From JBOFBH01 sp051657715 (GTDB lineage: Bacteria; Actinomycetota; Actinomycetes; Actinomycetales; Angustibacteraceae), in the NCBI GenBank assembly GCA_051657715.1, contig JBOFLF010000061.1, positions 18,532-82,531 on the forward strand: a stretch of DNA of 64,000 nucleotides, given 5' to 3'. This document shows, piece by piece, positions 34,471 to 42,748 of this stretch (the first letter of the stretch is position 1; each line of letters begins with the position of its first letter). A model generated the notes under the pieces. It did no database searches. It saw nothing but the letters and a program-made list of their open reading frames with translations, and was not told the origin of the DNA. Position numbers and translations under genes: made by a program.

Positions 34471-35622
34471 TCAAAGTCTGCGATCCAGGCCATCTCGGAT
34501 GTGGTGGATCGGGCCGGTCAGCTCGGCGAGACGTCGCCCTTGGCCACCCCACCGGAGCTGGATGATCTCGGCGGCGATAGACACCGCGGTCTCCTCGGGG
34601 GTGCGGGCACCGAGGTCGAGCCCGATCGGGGAGCTGAGCCGAGACAGTTCGGCCTCGGTGCTGCCGCGCTGGCGGAGCCGGTCCAACCGGTCCGCGTGGG
34701 TACGGCGGGATCCCATCGCACCGACGTACGCCACCGGCAGTCGCAGTGCCAGCTCCAGCACCGGGACATCGAACTTCGGGTCGTGGGTCAGCACCGTGAG
34801 CACCGCCCGGTCGTCCAACCGCCCGGCCTCGACCTCAGCGGCCAGGTACCGGTGCGGCCAGTCGACGACCACCTCGTCGGCGTCCGGGAACCGGGACGCC
34901 CTGGCGAACACCGGGCGCGCGTCGCACACCGTGACTCGGTATCCGAGGAACGCCCCCACCCGGGCCACCGCAGCAGCGAAGTCGATCGCGCCGAACACCA
35001 GCATCCGCGGCCGTGGCGCGTACGACGCGACGAACACCCGCATGCCGGCACCGCGCCGCTCGCCGTCCGGGCCGTACCCCAGGGACTCGGTCCGCCCGGC
35101 AGCCAGCAGCCCGCGGGCGTCGTCCACGACCGCGTCGGTGGCACGGTCGGAACCCAGCTCGCCGGCCACCGGCTCCGGGTCGTCCGGCGCCCGGACGACG
35201 ACCCGCCGGCCGAGCCACCCGGCGTCCGGGTGCTCGATGACGGTGCACACGGCCACCGGGCGCCCGGACTCGAGATCCTGGGCGACCTGGCCGAGTTGCG
35301 GAAAGCTCACCGCGTCCATCCGCTCGACGAACACGTCCAGGATCCCGCCGCAGGTGAGTCCCACCGCGAACGCGTCGTGGTCGCTGACGCCGTATCGCTG
35401 CAGCACCGGACGGCCCTGGGCGACCACCTGCTGGGCGAGCTCGTAGACGGCGCCCTCGACGCACCCGCCGCTGACGCTGCCCACCGCCTCGCCGCCGGGG
35501 CCCACCAGCATCGCGGCGCCGGCCGGCCGGGGCGCCGATCGCCAGGTCGCCACGACCGTGCCCACGCCGACCGACTCACCGGCTCGCCACCATCGCAGCA
35601 GCTGGTCCAGCACTTCACGCAC
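34471..35622 (-). CDS. XdhC/CoxF family molybdo-hydroxylase maturation protein
   Basis: A 383-residue protein. The N-terminal XdhC domain has SAPRPAGAAMLV and GSVSGGCVEGAVYELAQ, and GLTCGGILDVFVE follows. The C-terminal NAD-binding-like domain has FGAIDFAAAVARVGAFLGYR and YVGAMGSRRTHADRLDRLR. XdhC proteins bind molybdenum cofactor and help insert the sulfurated form into xanthine-dehydrogenase or CO-dehydrogenase-type enzymes. The start overlaps the end of the coxE-like gene by 8 bp. No large, medium or small hydroxylase subunit is in the window. Confidence 0.92.
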   Translation of the reverse strand: MREVLDQLLRWWRAGESVGVGTVVATWRSAPRPAGAAMLVGPGGEAVGSVSGGCVEGAVYELAQQVVAQGRPVLQRYGVSDHDAFAVGLTCGGILDVFVERMDAVSFPQLGQVAQDLESGRPVAVCTVIEHPDAGWLGRRVVVRAPDDPEPVAGELGSDRATDAVVDDARGLLAAGRTESLGYGPDGERRGAGMRVFVASYAPRPRMLVFGAIDFAAAVARVGAFLGYRVTVCDARPVFARASRFPDADEVVVDWPHRYLAAEVEAGRLDDRAVLTVLTHDPKFDVPVLELALRLPVAYVGAMGSRRTHADRLDRLRQRGSTEAELSRLSSPIGLDLGARTPEETAVSIAAEIIQLRWGGQGRRLAELTGPIHHIRDGLDRRL

Positions 35623-36844
35623 CCGCCACCACCTCCATCAGCCGGGCATAGGCGTCCACCGAGTGCCCGGCGACGAAGTCGTCGACCCACGGCAGGACGG
35701 CGGCCATCCCCCGTTGCACTGGCTGGTACCCGTCCTTGCCCCGGTGCGGGTTCACCCACACGACCCGGTGCGCGAGCCGGGACAACCGGCCCACCTGCTC
35801 GGCCAGCAAGGCCGGGTCGCCTCGCTCCCAACCGTCCGAGCAGATCACCAGCACCGCGCCCCGGACCAGACCCGGGCGCCCCCAGCGCTCCTCGAACACC
35901 CGCAACGTCTCACCGAGCCGGGTGCCGCCCGACCAGTCCGGCACCTGCCGCCCGGCGCAGCGCAGCGCCCGCTCGACGTCCCGGTGCCCGAGTCCCGTGG
36001 TGACCCGGGTCAGCCGGGTGCCGATGGTGAACACCTCCACCCGAGCCCGGCCCGGCAGCCCTGGGACGCCGCCGGCCGCCACCCGCAGCTGGGCATGGGC
36101 CAACCGCAGCAGCACATCGGCGTACGGCAGCATCGACCCGGACACGTCGATCAACCACACCACCCGCCGCGGACGCTGTCCGCCTCGGTGGTACCGGAGC
36201 GGTCCGGGAACGCCACCGCGGCGCAGCTCCTCGCGCACGATCCGACGCACGTCCAACCGCCCCCGGCTCGACGGACGCCGACGCGCGCTGCGCCGCACCG
36301 GGATCCCCGTGTCGAGCTTCGTCAGCAATCTGCGCACCTGCTCACGGCCGGCCGGGTCCAGCTCGGCGACGTCCCGGTGCCGCACTACCTCGACGGCGCT
36401 GGCGGCCACCCGCAACGGCTCGCGCTCCTGCTCGGCCTCGATGCCGCTGGTGCCGCCGTCGAGAGCGGCCATGGTGATCTCTGCTGACGACCGAGACTGA
36501 ATCCTGGCCGGCCGGGGCGGCATCTGGCCCTCGAACCAGTCGGCGAACGTCAGGTCGTACGTCCGCAGGTGCTCGGGATCAGCACACAACGTCGCCCGGC
36601 CCGCCCAGTAGACGGCCGCCCGGTCTTCGATCCCGACCTCGGCGACCGCCCGCACGTAGGTGACCGTGCGGTCCGGCGTCACCGGGACACCTGCGAAGCG
36701 CAGGGCACGGGCGAAGCCGGCCAGCTCCCGAACGACGTCCGGGAGCGCCACTCGCCCGCCTCCCGTCGGGGCGGTCATGGTCGGGACAGTCATGGCAGGC
36801 AGCCCGTCGTGGGAAGGAGCCCGTTGAGGAGGCACAGCGGGCAT
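35615..36844 (-). CDS. CoxE-like von Willebrand factor A domain protein
   Basis: A 409-residue protein from the ATG at 36844; ATGs at 36793 and 36781 are possible starts and no clear ribosome binding site decides. The N-terminal half matches CoxE (ELAGFARALRFAGVPVTPDRT, ADPEHLRTYDLTFADWFEG). The VWA domain near residue 225 has the metal-ion site VWLIDVSGSM and later VICSDGWERGD. CoxE works with the MoxR ATPase CoxD to mature the molybdenum-copper or related centre. It lies between moxR (12 bp upstream) and xdhC (overlap). Confidence 0.88.
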   Translation of the reverse strand: MPAVPPQRAPSHDGLPAMTVPTMTAPTGGGRVALPDVVRELAGFARALRFAGVPVTPDRTVTYVRAVAEVGIEDRAAVYWAGRATLCADPEHLRTYDLTFADWFEGQMPPRPARIQSRSSAEITMAALDGGTSGIEAEQEREPLRVAASAVEVVRHRDVAELDPAGREQVRRLLTKLDTGIPVRRSARRRPSSRGRLDVRRIVREELRRGGVPGPLRYHRGGQRPRRVVWLIDVSGSMLPYADVLLRLAHAQLRVAAGGVPGLPGRARVEVFTIGTRLTRVTTGLGHRDVERALRCAGRQVPDWSGGTRLGETLRVFEERWGRPGLVRGAVLVICSDGWERGDPALLAEQVGRLSRLAHRVVWVNPHRGKDGYQPVQRGMAAVLPWVDDFVAGHSVDAYARLMEVVAGA

Positions 36845-36856
36845 GGCTCGGCCTGG

Positions 36857-37756
36857 TTAAGCGCTGAGCAGCCGGTCGAGATCGGCCCGCACCTGGTCGG
36901 CGTCCTCGCGGTACTTCAGGACGGCACCGAGGGTGTCGGCCGCGGCTTGCGGGTCCAGCTCCCGAGCACCCAGCTCGACGAGGCAGCGAGCCCAGTCCAG
37001 CGATTCCGCCACTCCCGGGGGTTTGAGCAGGCTCATGGTGCGCAACCGCTGACTGGCCGCGGCCACCTGCTCGGCGATCCGGCCCGCCACGTCTGGCAGC
37101 CGGGTCCGGATGATCTCCACCTCCCGCGCCAGCGACGGATGCTCGATCCAGTGGTAGAGGCAGCGTCGCTTGAGCGCGTCGTGCACCTCGCGGGTCCGGT
37201 TGCTGGTCAGCACCACCAACGGCGGTGTCGACGCCGCGACGGTGCCCCACTCCGGCACGGTCACCGAATAAGTGGACAGCACCTCCAACAAGAACGCCTC
37301 GAACTCGTCGTCCGCCCGGTCCACCTCGTCGACCAGCAGCACGCTGCGGCTGTCTTGCAACGCCTGCAGCACCGGACGGGCGAGCAGGAACCGCTCGTCG
37401 AACAAGCTGCGCTCGGCGGCATCGACGTCGATCGGCCGGTCGCCGCGGGTGGCCTCCAGCGCTCGTAGGTGCAGCACCTGGCGGGTCACGTCCCAGTCGT
37501 ACAGAGCCTGGCTGGCGTCAATGCCCTCGTAGCACTGCAGCCGGATCAGCCGGGCCTGGGTGACATCCGCGAGGGCCTCGGCGAGTGCGGTCTTGCCGGT
37601 GCCGGGCTCGCCTTCCAGCAACAACGGCCGCTGCAGCCGCAGCGCCAACCACGCGGTGGTGGCCAACCCAGCTCCTGGCAGGTAGCCGACGGCACGCAAC
37701 GCGGCGGCCAAGCCGGCCGCGTCATCCGGCACGGCCGCAGCACTCGCCGCAGTCAT
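36857..37756 (-). CDS. MoxR-type AAA+ ATPase (CoxD-like)
   Basis: A 299-residue ATPase from the ATG at 37756. Walker A is EGEPGTGKTALAEAL, Walker B VLLVDEVDRADDEFEAFLLE and sensor 1 LVVLTSNRTREVHDALKRRC. The ARG-finger and lid region follow (HPSLAREVEIIRTRLP). MoxR ATPases remodel client proteins with a VWA partner, here the CoxE-like gene 12 bp downstream. The order moxR, coxE, xdhC equals coxD-coxE-coxF of CO-dehydrogenase loci. Confidence 0.93.
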   Translation of the reverse strand: MTAASAAAVPDDAAGLAAALRAVGYLPGAGLATTAWLALRLQRPLLLEGEPGTGKTALAEALADVTQARLIRLQCYEGIDASQALYDWDVTRQVLHLRALEATRGDRPIDVDAAERSLFDERFLLARPVLQALQDSRSVLLVDEVDRADDEFEAFLLEVLSTYSVTVPEWGTVAASTPPLVVLTSNRTREVHDALKRRCLYHWIEHPSLAREVEIIRTRLPDVAGRIAEQVAAASQRLRTMSLLKPPGVAESLDWARCLVELGARELDPQAAADTLGAVLKYREDADQVRADLDRLLSA

Positions 37757-37862
37757 GGACCGAGCGTACGCCGCGCCTGCCGATGCTCGGTGCCCGTCAT
37801 GAGAAACACCGCCGGGAAACATCCGTCACCGAACCGTGCGACCGACACGGCAGCACGGCAAG

Positions 37863-38516
37863 ATGGGCGATGTGAGGTTGCTCGGCGGGTGGGTCCGGCA
37901 CGGACGGGTCGTGGCCCCCGTGGTGGACCAGGCGGACCTGGAAGCAGCAGGGTTGGAGCTGCTCGCGAGGTACGACGAACCGCACCGGCACTACCACGAC
38001 ACCCGGCACCTCGGTGAGGTGGTGGGAGCGGTCGCGCTCCTTGCCGAGCACGCCCGGGACCTGTCCGCGGTGATGGTGGCCGCATGGTGGCACGACGCGG
38101 TCTACCTGCCGGGCGCGGACGACAACGAGGTCGCCAGTGCCGCCCTTGCCACCGCTACGCTGGACGGCTGGGAGGCAGCGCCGGACCGGGCACTGCACAT
38201 TGGTGACCTGATCCGGATGACCGCCACCCACCGCCCCCAACCGCACGATGCCGACGCCACCGTGCTCAGCGACGCCGACCTGGCGATCCTGGCCAGCCCG
38301 CCAGCCCGGTACGCCGAGTACGTGGCCGGCGTCCGTCGAGAATTCGCCGTCCTGCCGCATCAGGCATTCGCCGACGGCCGGGCAGCGGTGTTGAGGGATC
38401 TGCTGGATCGCGATCACATCTTCTCCACCCCGTCCGGACGAGCGCGGTGGGAGGCGCCGGCCCGCGAGAACATCGAGCGGGAGCTGCGCCACCTTCAGGA
38501 TGCCCACCCGTCCTGA
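37863..38516 (+). CDS. HD-domain metal-dependent hydrolase
   Basis: A 217-residue protein from the ATG at 37863; the GTG at 37872 is an alternative. Metal ligands of the HD superfamily are visible: HRHYHDTRHLGEVV near residue 45, AAWWHDAVYLPGADDNE near 80 and LSDADLAIL near 150. This matches a family of predicted HD phosphohydrolases of about 200 residues found in many bacteria. The substrate, probably a nucleotide or phosphate ester, is unknown. It is divergent from the moxR operon with a gap of 106 bp. Confidence 0.85.
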   Translation: MGDVRLLGGWVRHGRVVAPVVDQADLEAAGLELLARYDEPHRHYHDTRHLGEVVGAVALLAEHARDLSAVMVAAWWHDAVYLPGADDNEVASAALATATLDGWEAAPDRALHIGDLIRMTATHRPQPHDADATVLSDADLAILASPPARYAEYVAGVRREFAVLPHQAFADGRAAVLRDLLDRDHIFSTPSGRARWEAPARENIERELRHLQDAHPS

Positions 38517-38528
38517 CGCACCACCCGC

Positions 38529-38585
38529 ACCGACAATCACCGCCGGCATCGCCACCCCGTACCGACAATCACCGCCGGCATCGCC
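38529..38585. repeat. 25-bp direct repeat
   Basis: The 25-bp sequence beginning ACCGACAATCACCGCCGGCA occurs at 38529-38553 and 38561-38585 with 7 bp between, just after the HD gene stop. The 187-bp gap between this gene and the DUF4031 gene shows no other feature. Confidence 0.9.
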
Positions 38586-38703
38586 GCTGGCACCCCTCAA
38601 CCGCGGGGCCTCCCTACACCGCTGGCATTGCCGACGCCGCAGGGTGTCCTCATTGCTGGCATCCGGCAGTAGCTCGCCACCGCTACCTGACGGCACTGGA
38701 TTG

Positions 38704-39471
38704 TCAGGGGTGGCGGGCCGGCGGTGCCGTGGCCAGGTGAGCGACCAACTGCCACCATCCGTCGCTCAACAGCTGTCGCGCCGTGCTCAGCTCGCACCAC
38801 CGCCATGGTCTGGCGACGGCCACCCGCCGCGGCGGCTGCCCCATCAGCACCACCGTGTGATGACGAGGCGCCGGGCCTGGGTACTCCTGCGGCGGCGGTC
38901 CGGCGAGCGTCACCCGTGCGTGCCCAGCCACCCGTAGCGTCGTGGCGTCGACCACCGGCCCGATGCGGTGCCCTAGCAGCCTCGCCGCGGCGGCGACGTG
39001 GTTCTCGCCCGAACGCATACGGGTGCTGGGGAGTCCGGACTCCGGGCGATCGCTACCGAGCACCACCTGCGGCACCGGCGTCTGAGCCATGAGCACGACT
39101 GCCACCGTGGTGGTCAGCGTTAGCGGGGGCAGGAGCGGCCCAGCGATCAGGTCGAGCCGGGCGCCGGGAGGTTGCCCGGCGGGTTCGGCCACCGACGCCA
39201 CCACACGTTCTCCCCGACGCTTGGGGATCCGCAAGCCGCTGCCGCGCAGGGCGCGTAGCAGCTCCCGTGCCCCAACAGGCAGCGCTCCTGCGGCCACCAG
39301 CGCCGCGTACCGCTCCTGCGACACGTCATAGTGGTCCCCCTCGAACGCGCGCCGAGGAACGCCGACCAGCTCAGCGAACCGATGCAGCTCGTCATAGGAC
39401 CGATCGCTGATCAGGTGCGACCACATCCGTCCGTGCGCCGGCCACAGCGGCGGATCGATCAGGATCGCCAC
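38704..39471 (-). CDS. DUF4031 protein with a degenerate Nudix-like C-terminal half
   Basis: A 255-residue protein. Residues 1-90 are DUF4031: MAILIDPPLWPAHGRMWSHL, SYDELHRFAELVG, FEGDHYDVSQERY and IPKRRGE. Many DUF4031 proteins are only about 90 residues long. The rest has the order of a Nudix fold: beta strands TTVAVVLMAQ, then a segment GENHVAAAARLLGHRIG in the place of the Nudix box, then HTVVLMGQPP. The box lacks the conserved REUXEE acidic residues, so hydrolase activity is doubtful. It converges with the HD gene. Confidence 0.72.
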   Translation of the reverse strand: MAILIDPPLWPAHGRMWSHLISDRSYDELHRFAELVGVPRRAFEGDHYDVSQERYAALVAAGALPVGARELLRALRGSGLRIPKRRGERVVASVAEPAGQPPGARLDLIAGPLLPPLTLTTTVAVVLMAQTPVPQVVLGSDRPESGLPSTRMRSGENHVAAAARLLGHRIGPVVDATTLRVAGHARVTLAGPPPQEYPGPAPRHHTVVLMGQPPRRVAVARPWRWCELSTARQLLSDGWWQLVAHLATAPPARHP

Positions 39472-39597
39472 CTTCGCACTCTAGACGTGCACCTGGCAGG
39501 TCGGCAGAGTTCGCCCCATGCCGACGCCGAACAACCCGCTGCCCGTTGGGCACTTCTGACCTGACTCAAGCAATCTCCCCCACCTAGCGTTTCTACC

Positions 39598-40440
39598 GTG
39601 GGAGACACCCAGCGACTCATCGCTCCACGCGCCCGCCGGTCGACGAAGTCAGCGATCCGGCTTGCCGCGGCGGCCCTATGCGCCGTGAGCCTGGTCGGCT
39701 GCAGCAGCGACTCAGGCACCCAGTCCGATCAGAGCGTCCGGGCGATGAGCCTGAGCGCTCACTCCCCCACTTCCGGCAGCACCCCTACTGGCACTGGTTC
39801 GGCCCAGGGCGGTTCGGGCCTGACCCAGGGCGGTTCGGGCCTGCTGGGCGGGACACAGTACCCACCGTCACCGAGCCCCACTAGCAAGCCGGGCCAGACG
39901 CCCGGCTACGGCCCGAGCATCGGGTCTGGGTCAGGTTTACCCACCAGCAGCGGTTCATCAGCTGGCGGCGGGTCGACGGGATCCGTTCCGAGTTCGCTCG
40001 CCACCCCACCCCAACCTCCAGTTGGCCAGGCGGCCGGGCAGTCTGACGACTTCCTCGAACTCGGGCTTCTCTACTCCATCAATATCCAACGCCAACAGGT
40101 CGGCTGCCCATCAGTAACGCACAACTCGGTGCTCGCCGAAACTGCCGAGAAGCACAGCCGGGAGATGGCTGAGCACGGCTACGTGGCGAGCCGGGGTCTC
40201 GACGGTCGCAGCCCCGGGCAGCGAATACGCGATGCGGGTTATCGCTTCACGAAGGTCAGGGAGATGGTGACCGGTGGCCAGGATCTGTACAGCGAGGCAT
40301 TCGGGGCATTGATGAACAGCTTTGAGTACCGGCAGCGGATCAAGAACTGCGACTGGCGCGAGATCGGCGTGGGGGTGTGGCGGCTGCCCGGCAGCACCCA
40401 CGGCACCTACTGGACGGTCGACCTTGGCATTCCCCGATGA
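39598..40440 (+). CDS. CAP-domain lipoprotein
   Basis: A 280-residue protein from the GTG at 39598. The signal sequence ends in the lipobox SLVGC near residue 38. A Gly/Ser/Pro linker of about 110 residues leads to the CAP domain: YSINIQRQQVGCPSVTHNSV, KHSREMAEHGYVASRGLDG, VREMVTGG, then KNCDWREIGVGVW and YWTVDLGIPR. The second CAP-cavity His is replaced by Arg. Two conserved Cys could form a disulfide. The stop overlaps the next CAP gene start. Its closest relative in the window is the headless copy at 32.9 kb. Confidence 0.88.
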   Translation: MGDTQRLIAPRARRSTKSAIRLAAAALCAVSLVGCSSDSGTQSDQSVRAMSLSAHSPTSGSTPTGTGSAQGGSGLTQGGSGLLGGTQYPPSPSPTSKPGQTPGYGPSIGSGSGLPTSSGSSAGGGSTGSVPSSLATPPQPPVGQAAGQSDDFLELGLLYSINIQRQQVGCPSVTHNSVLAETAEKHSREMAEHGYVASRGLDGRSPGQRIRDAGYRFTKVREMVTGGQDLYSEAFGALMNSFEYRQRIKNCDWREIGVGVWRLPGSTHGTYWTVDLGIPR

Positions 40441-41363
40441 TGGCCAGAACGAGACGTGAGCGCCGGCCGTTTGCCCTGCCGCTCGCGATCATCGGAGCCT
40501 GCGGGATTGCGGTGGCCGGGTGCGCCGAGGCGGACGGGACCAATGGCCAAACGGCAGGGGTGATGGAGGTCAGCGCTGCTGGGTCCGCTCCCTCAGCATC
40601 GGTGAACCCTGGTGGGCTTGGCGGCGGCTTGGGGTCGCCGCCGGGACAAGCCGGCCCTGGCGGCCTTGGCCCTGCGACGGGAAGCGGTGGTCAACCAACG
40701 GGACCACCCTCAGCGGTCGGTCCTGGTGCGGCGGCCGGTGGAGGCGCTGGCTGGTCGACGGGCACTGCCAACCCAGGTGCTGGCAACGTGAACGGCTCCG
40801 GTGGCCCTAGCGGTCCCAGTGGCCCTGGCGGCCCTAGTGGCTCTGGCGGTCCTAGTGGCTCTGGCGGCTCTGGTGGCCCTAGTGGCTCTGGCAGTTCCCC
40901 TGGTGGGGCCGGCTCGTCAGGTGGTTCGGTGGCATCCAGGACGATGGCAGCCCGAGCCGGCACGTCCGACGCTAACGCCGAACAGGAATTGATCGCCTTC
41001 ATCAACAGCCATCGCGCCAACACGAAGTGTGTGGCTCTCAGACACAACACGCTTCTCGCCGCTACCGCTGAGGCGCACAGCTACGACATGGCGGCACACG
41101 GCTTCGTGAGTACCCAGGGTTCAGACGGCACGAGTCCGCAACAGCGGATGGCCAGGGCTGGGTATCGGTCGGCAAGCACCGACGAGATCGTGATCTCTGG
41201 CAGGTCCACGGCCGAGCAGGTGCAGCTGTCGATGATCTTGAATACCACCACCCGGCAACAGATCCTCAACTGTGCCTGGAGTGATATCGGGGTCGGGATG
41301 TGGACGCTGCCGGGCAGCAAGGACGGCACCTATTGGACGATCGATCTCGGCATCGGCAGCTGA
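40437..41363 (+). CDS. CAP-domain lipoprotein, coupled to the previous gene
   Basis: A 308-residue protein from the ATG at 40437 (or 40440) overlapping the preceding stop. The lipobox is AVAGC near residue 30, followed by EADGTNGQTAGVM, similar to the EADG/ESDG stretch in the CAP lipoprotein at 33.5 kb. A long Gly/Ser/Pro linker (GGPSGSGG repeats) spans about residues 60-175. The CAP domain has FINSHRANTKCVALRHNTL, AHSYDMAAHGF and LNCAWSDIGVGMW. It is the most divergent of the four: the second His is lost and the motif KEMV is changed to DEIV. Confidence 0.87.
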   Translation: MMARTRRERRPFALPLAIIGACGIAVAGCAEADGTNGQTAGVMEVSAAGSAPSASVNPGGLGGGLGSPPGQAGPGGLGPATGSGGQPTGPPSAVGPGAAAGGGAGWSTGTANPGAGNVNGSGGPSGPSGPGGPSGSGGPSGSGGSGGPSGSGSSPGGAGSSGGSVASRTMAARAGTSDANAEQELIAFINSHRANTKCVALRHNTLLAATAEAHSYDMAAHGFVSTQGSDGTSPQQRMARAGYRSASTDEIVISGRSTAEQVQLSMILNTTTRQQILNCAWSDIGVGMWTLPGSKDGTYWTIDLGIGS

Positions 41364-41636
41364 GCGGCCCAGACCTGCCACTACCTCATCACTCTGCCGC
41401 CCAGACCTGCCATCACCACATCAGCAGCCCGACCTGCTACCCGCATGAGGACTCGGTGGACTGCTGGCTGGAGTCAGGCTGGTGGCCCCGCGACCACCAT
41501 GGAAGCGTCCTCGATCGACCGGTAGCTCGCTGTGGACAGCGTCAGCTCGTCGGCGCACACACCTCCTACCCTCCTAGTGACACGAGTTCGGCTCGTCGCT
41601 GACGAGGGTCGAGCACATCAATAGGAGGGCAACCGC

Positions 41637-41927
41637 ATGAGCAGTCAATTCCACGTGGACACCGAACGGATCACCACAGCGGCAGGTGACGTGCACCGGA
41701 TCAGCGCCGAGATCGAGGGTCAGGTGAATCGGATGATGAGCCAGCTGTCCGACTTGCAGGGGGCGTGGCGCGGCGAAGCTGCGACCTGCTTTCAGCAGGT
41801 GATGCAGGAATGGCGGACGACTCAGGCCCGGGTTCGCGAGGCGCTGGATCACGTATCCCAGGCGCTCGGGAAAGCTGGCCATCAATACGCTGCGGCAGAG
41901 CAGCAGACTGCCGCCATGTTCCGCTGA
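41637..41927 (+). CDS. WXG100 family protein
   Basis: A 96-residue protein with GGAGG 9 nt before the ATG. It is predicted as two helices joined by the turn LQGAWRGEAA, the W-x-G motif of ESAT-6/WXG100 proteins, with heptad-like spacing on both sides. WXG100 proteins are secreted as dimers by type VII systems, usually with a YxxxD/E tail signal on one partner. Here the tail ends QYAAAEQQTAAMFR, with Y-A-A-A-E fitting that signal. No second WXG100, EccC or other type VII gene is in the window. Confidence 0.88.
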   Translation: MSSQFHVDTERITTAAGDVHRISAEIEGQVNRMMSQLSDLQGAWRGEAATCFQQVMQEWRTTQARVREALDHVSQALGKAGHQYAAAEQQTAAMFR

Positions 41928-42112
41928 ACCGCCATCTCCCTCTGATCTGACCCACAGGCCAGTGCCCGACCCAGGTTGGGCTGACGAACTTGTCGTAGCG
42001 GCTTGTCTACTCCCGATGAAGGCACTTGTTCATCGAAACGCCGAGAACTCGTCGGCGTGGTGTCACGTCTTGATGACTTGCGGCGCGTAAGAAGAAAGAT
42101 ACATACATGAGT

Positions 42113-42151
42113 GCGGGGCCCTCCATGTATGAGATGGAGGGCCCCGCTTTT
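42113..42151 (+). terminator. Intrinsic terminator
   Basis: A 14-bp perfect stem, GCGGGGCCCTCCAT (42113-42126) with its complement (42134-42147), and a 7-nt loop are followed by TTTT. It lies 186 bp after the WXG100 stop and may end that transcript or a small RNA encoded in the gap. Confidence 0.85.
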
Positions 42152-42670
42152 GTATTCGTGAGCCATCCAATGCTCAGCGAACCGAGCACAGGAACCGGAA
42201 TGACGTCCCGGCACTGAACGTGAAACCCGCCATTGCTGGTGGAGCGCTCAAAGCCTGCTCACCCGATCGAGATCTATGAGACCTCCCACCATGCCCCGTC
42301 ATAGGCGGCGTCATGCCAGCAAGCTGACCTGAACTGGATGCTCACGATCATCGACCGCTCACCACCGCCCCCCGTTCCTATCGGCTCGAGCTGCTGTGGT
42401 GTGCGGTTAGTTGTATCTCTGGATCCGACTCGAGCGCAAGGGTTCTGCTGCAGAAACCTCCGTAGCCGCTGTGTCCGCTGACAACCATCTGTGGACTTCG
42501 GTGTGGATAGCTGCGATCACCCCGGAACAGCTGTGACCACTTGTGCAGAACACGAGCAGGCCGGGACGTGATCCCGCCTGTGGAAACCCGCTGTCCACAG
42601 CAGTGGATGCCTGTCCGCGGAGTAAGCGACGTGTCCACGAGACGAACACCATACGAGTGGCCAGAAGAAC
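42152..42670. other. Non-coding stretch with DnaA-box-like nonamers
   Basis: No convincing gene is seen between the terminator at 42113 and the groEL terminator. Base composition is lower in G+C than the flanks. Between 42490 and 42599 four sequences resemble DnaA boxes: TGTGGACTT (42490), TGTGGATAG (42502), TGTGGAAAC (42579) and CTGTCCACA (42591). TGTGGATAG and CTGTCCACA each differ at one base from the consensus forms TTATCCACA and TTGTCCACA. There is no replication gene nearby, so a chromosomal origin is unlikely. Confidence 0.4.
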
Positions 42671-42715
42671 AAGGGTGAAGGGCGGCACCTGTCGTCGGTG
42701 CCGCCCTTCACCCTT
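42671..42715. terminator. groEL hairpin terminator
   Basis: A 19-bp perfect stem, AAGGGTGAAGGGCGGCACC (42671-42689) with 42697-42715, and a 7-nt loop lie 34 bp beyond the groEL stop on its 3' side. It is symmetrical enough to work from both strands. Confidence 0.88.
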
Positions 42716-42748
42716 TGCCGAATGCATCGTGGCCGAGCGAGCCTGGTC

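Noticed and set aside
37797..38696. Minus-strand frame of about 300 codons opposite the HD gene
   Set aside because: The plus-strand HD motifs are clear, while the minus frame has no domain and no ribosome binding site.
42490..42599. Chromosomal origin of replication
   Set aside because: There is no dnaA, dnaN or gyrB gene near and only four imperfect boxes.
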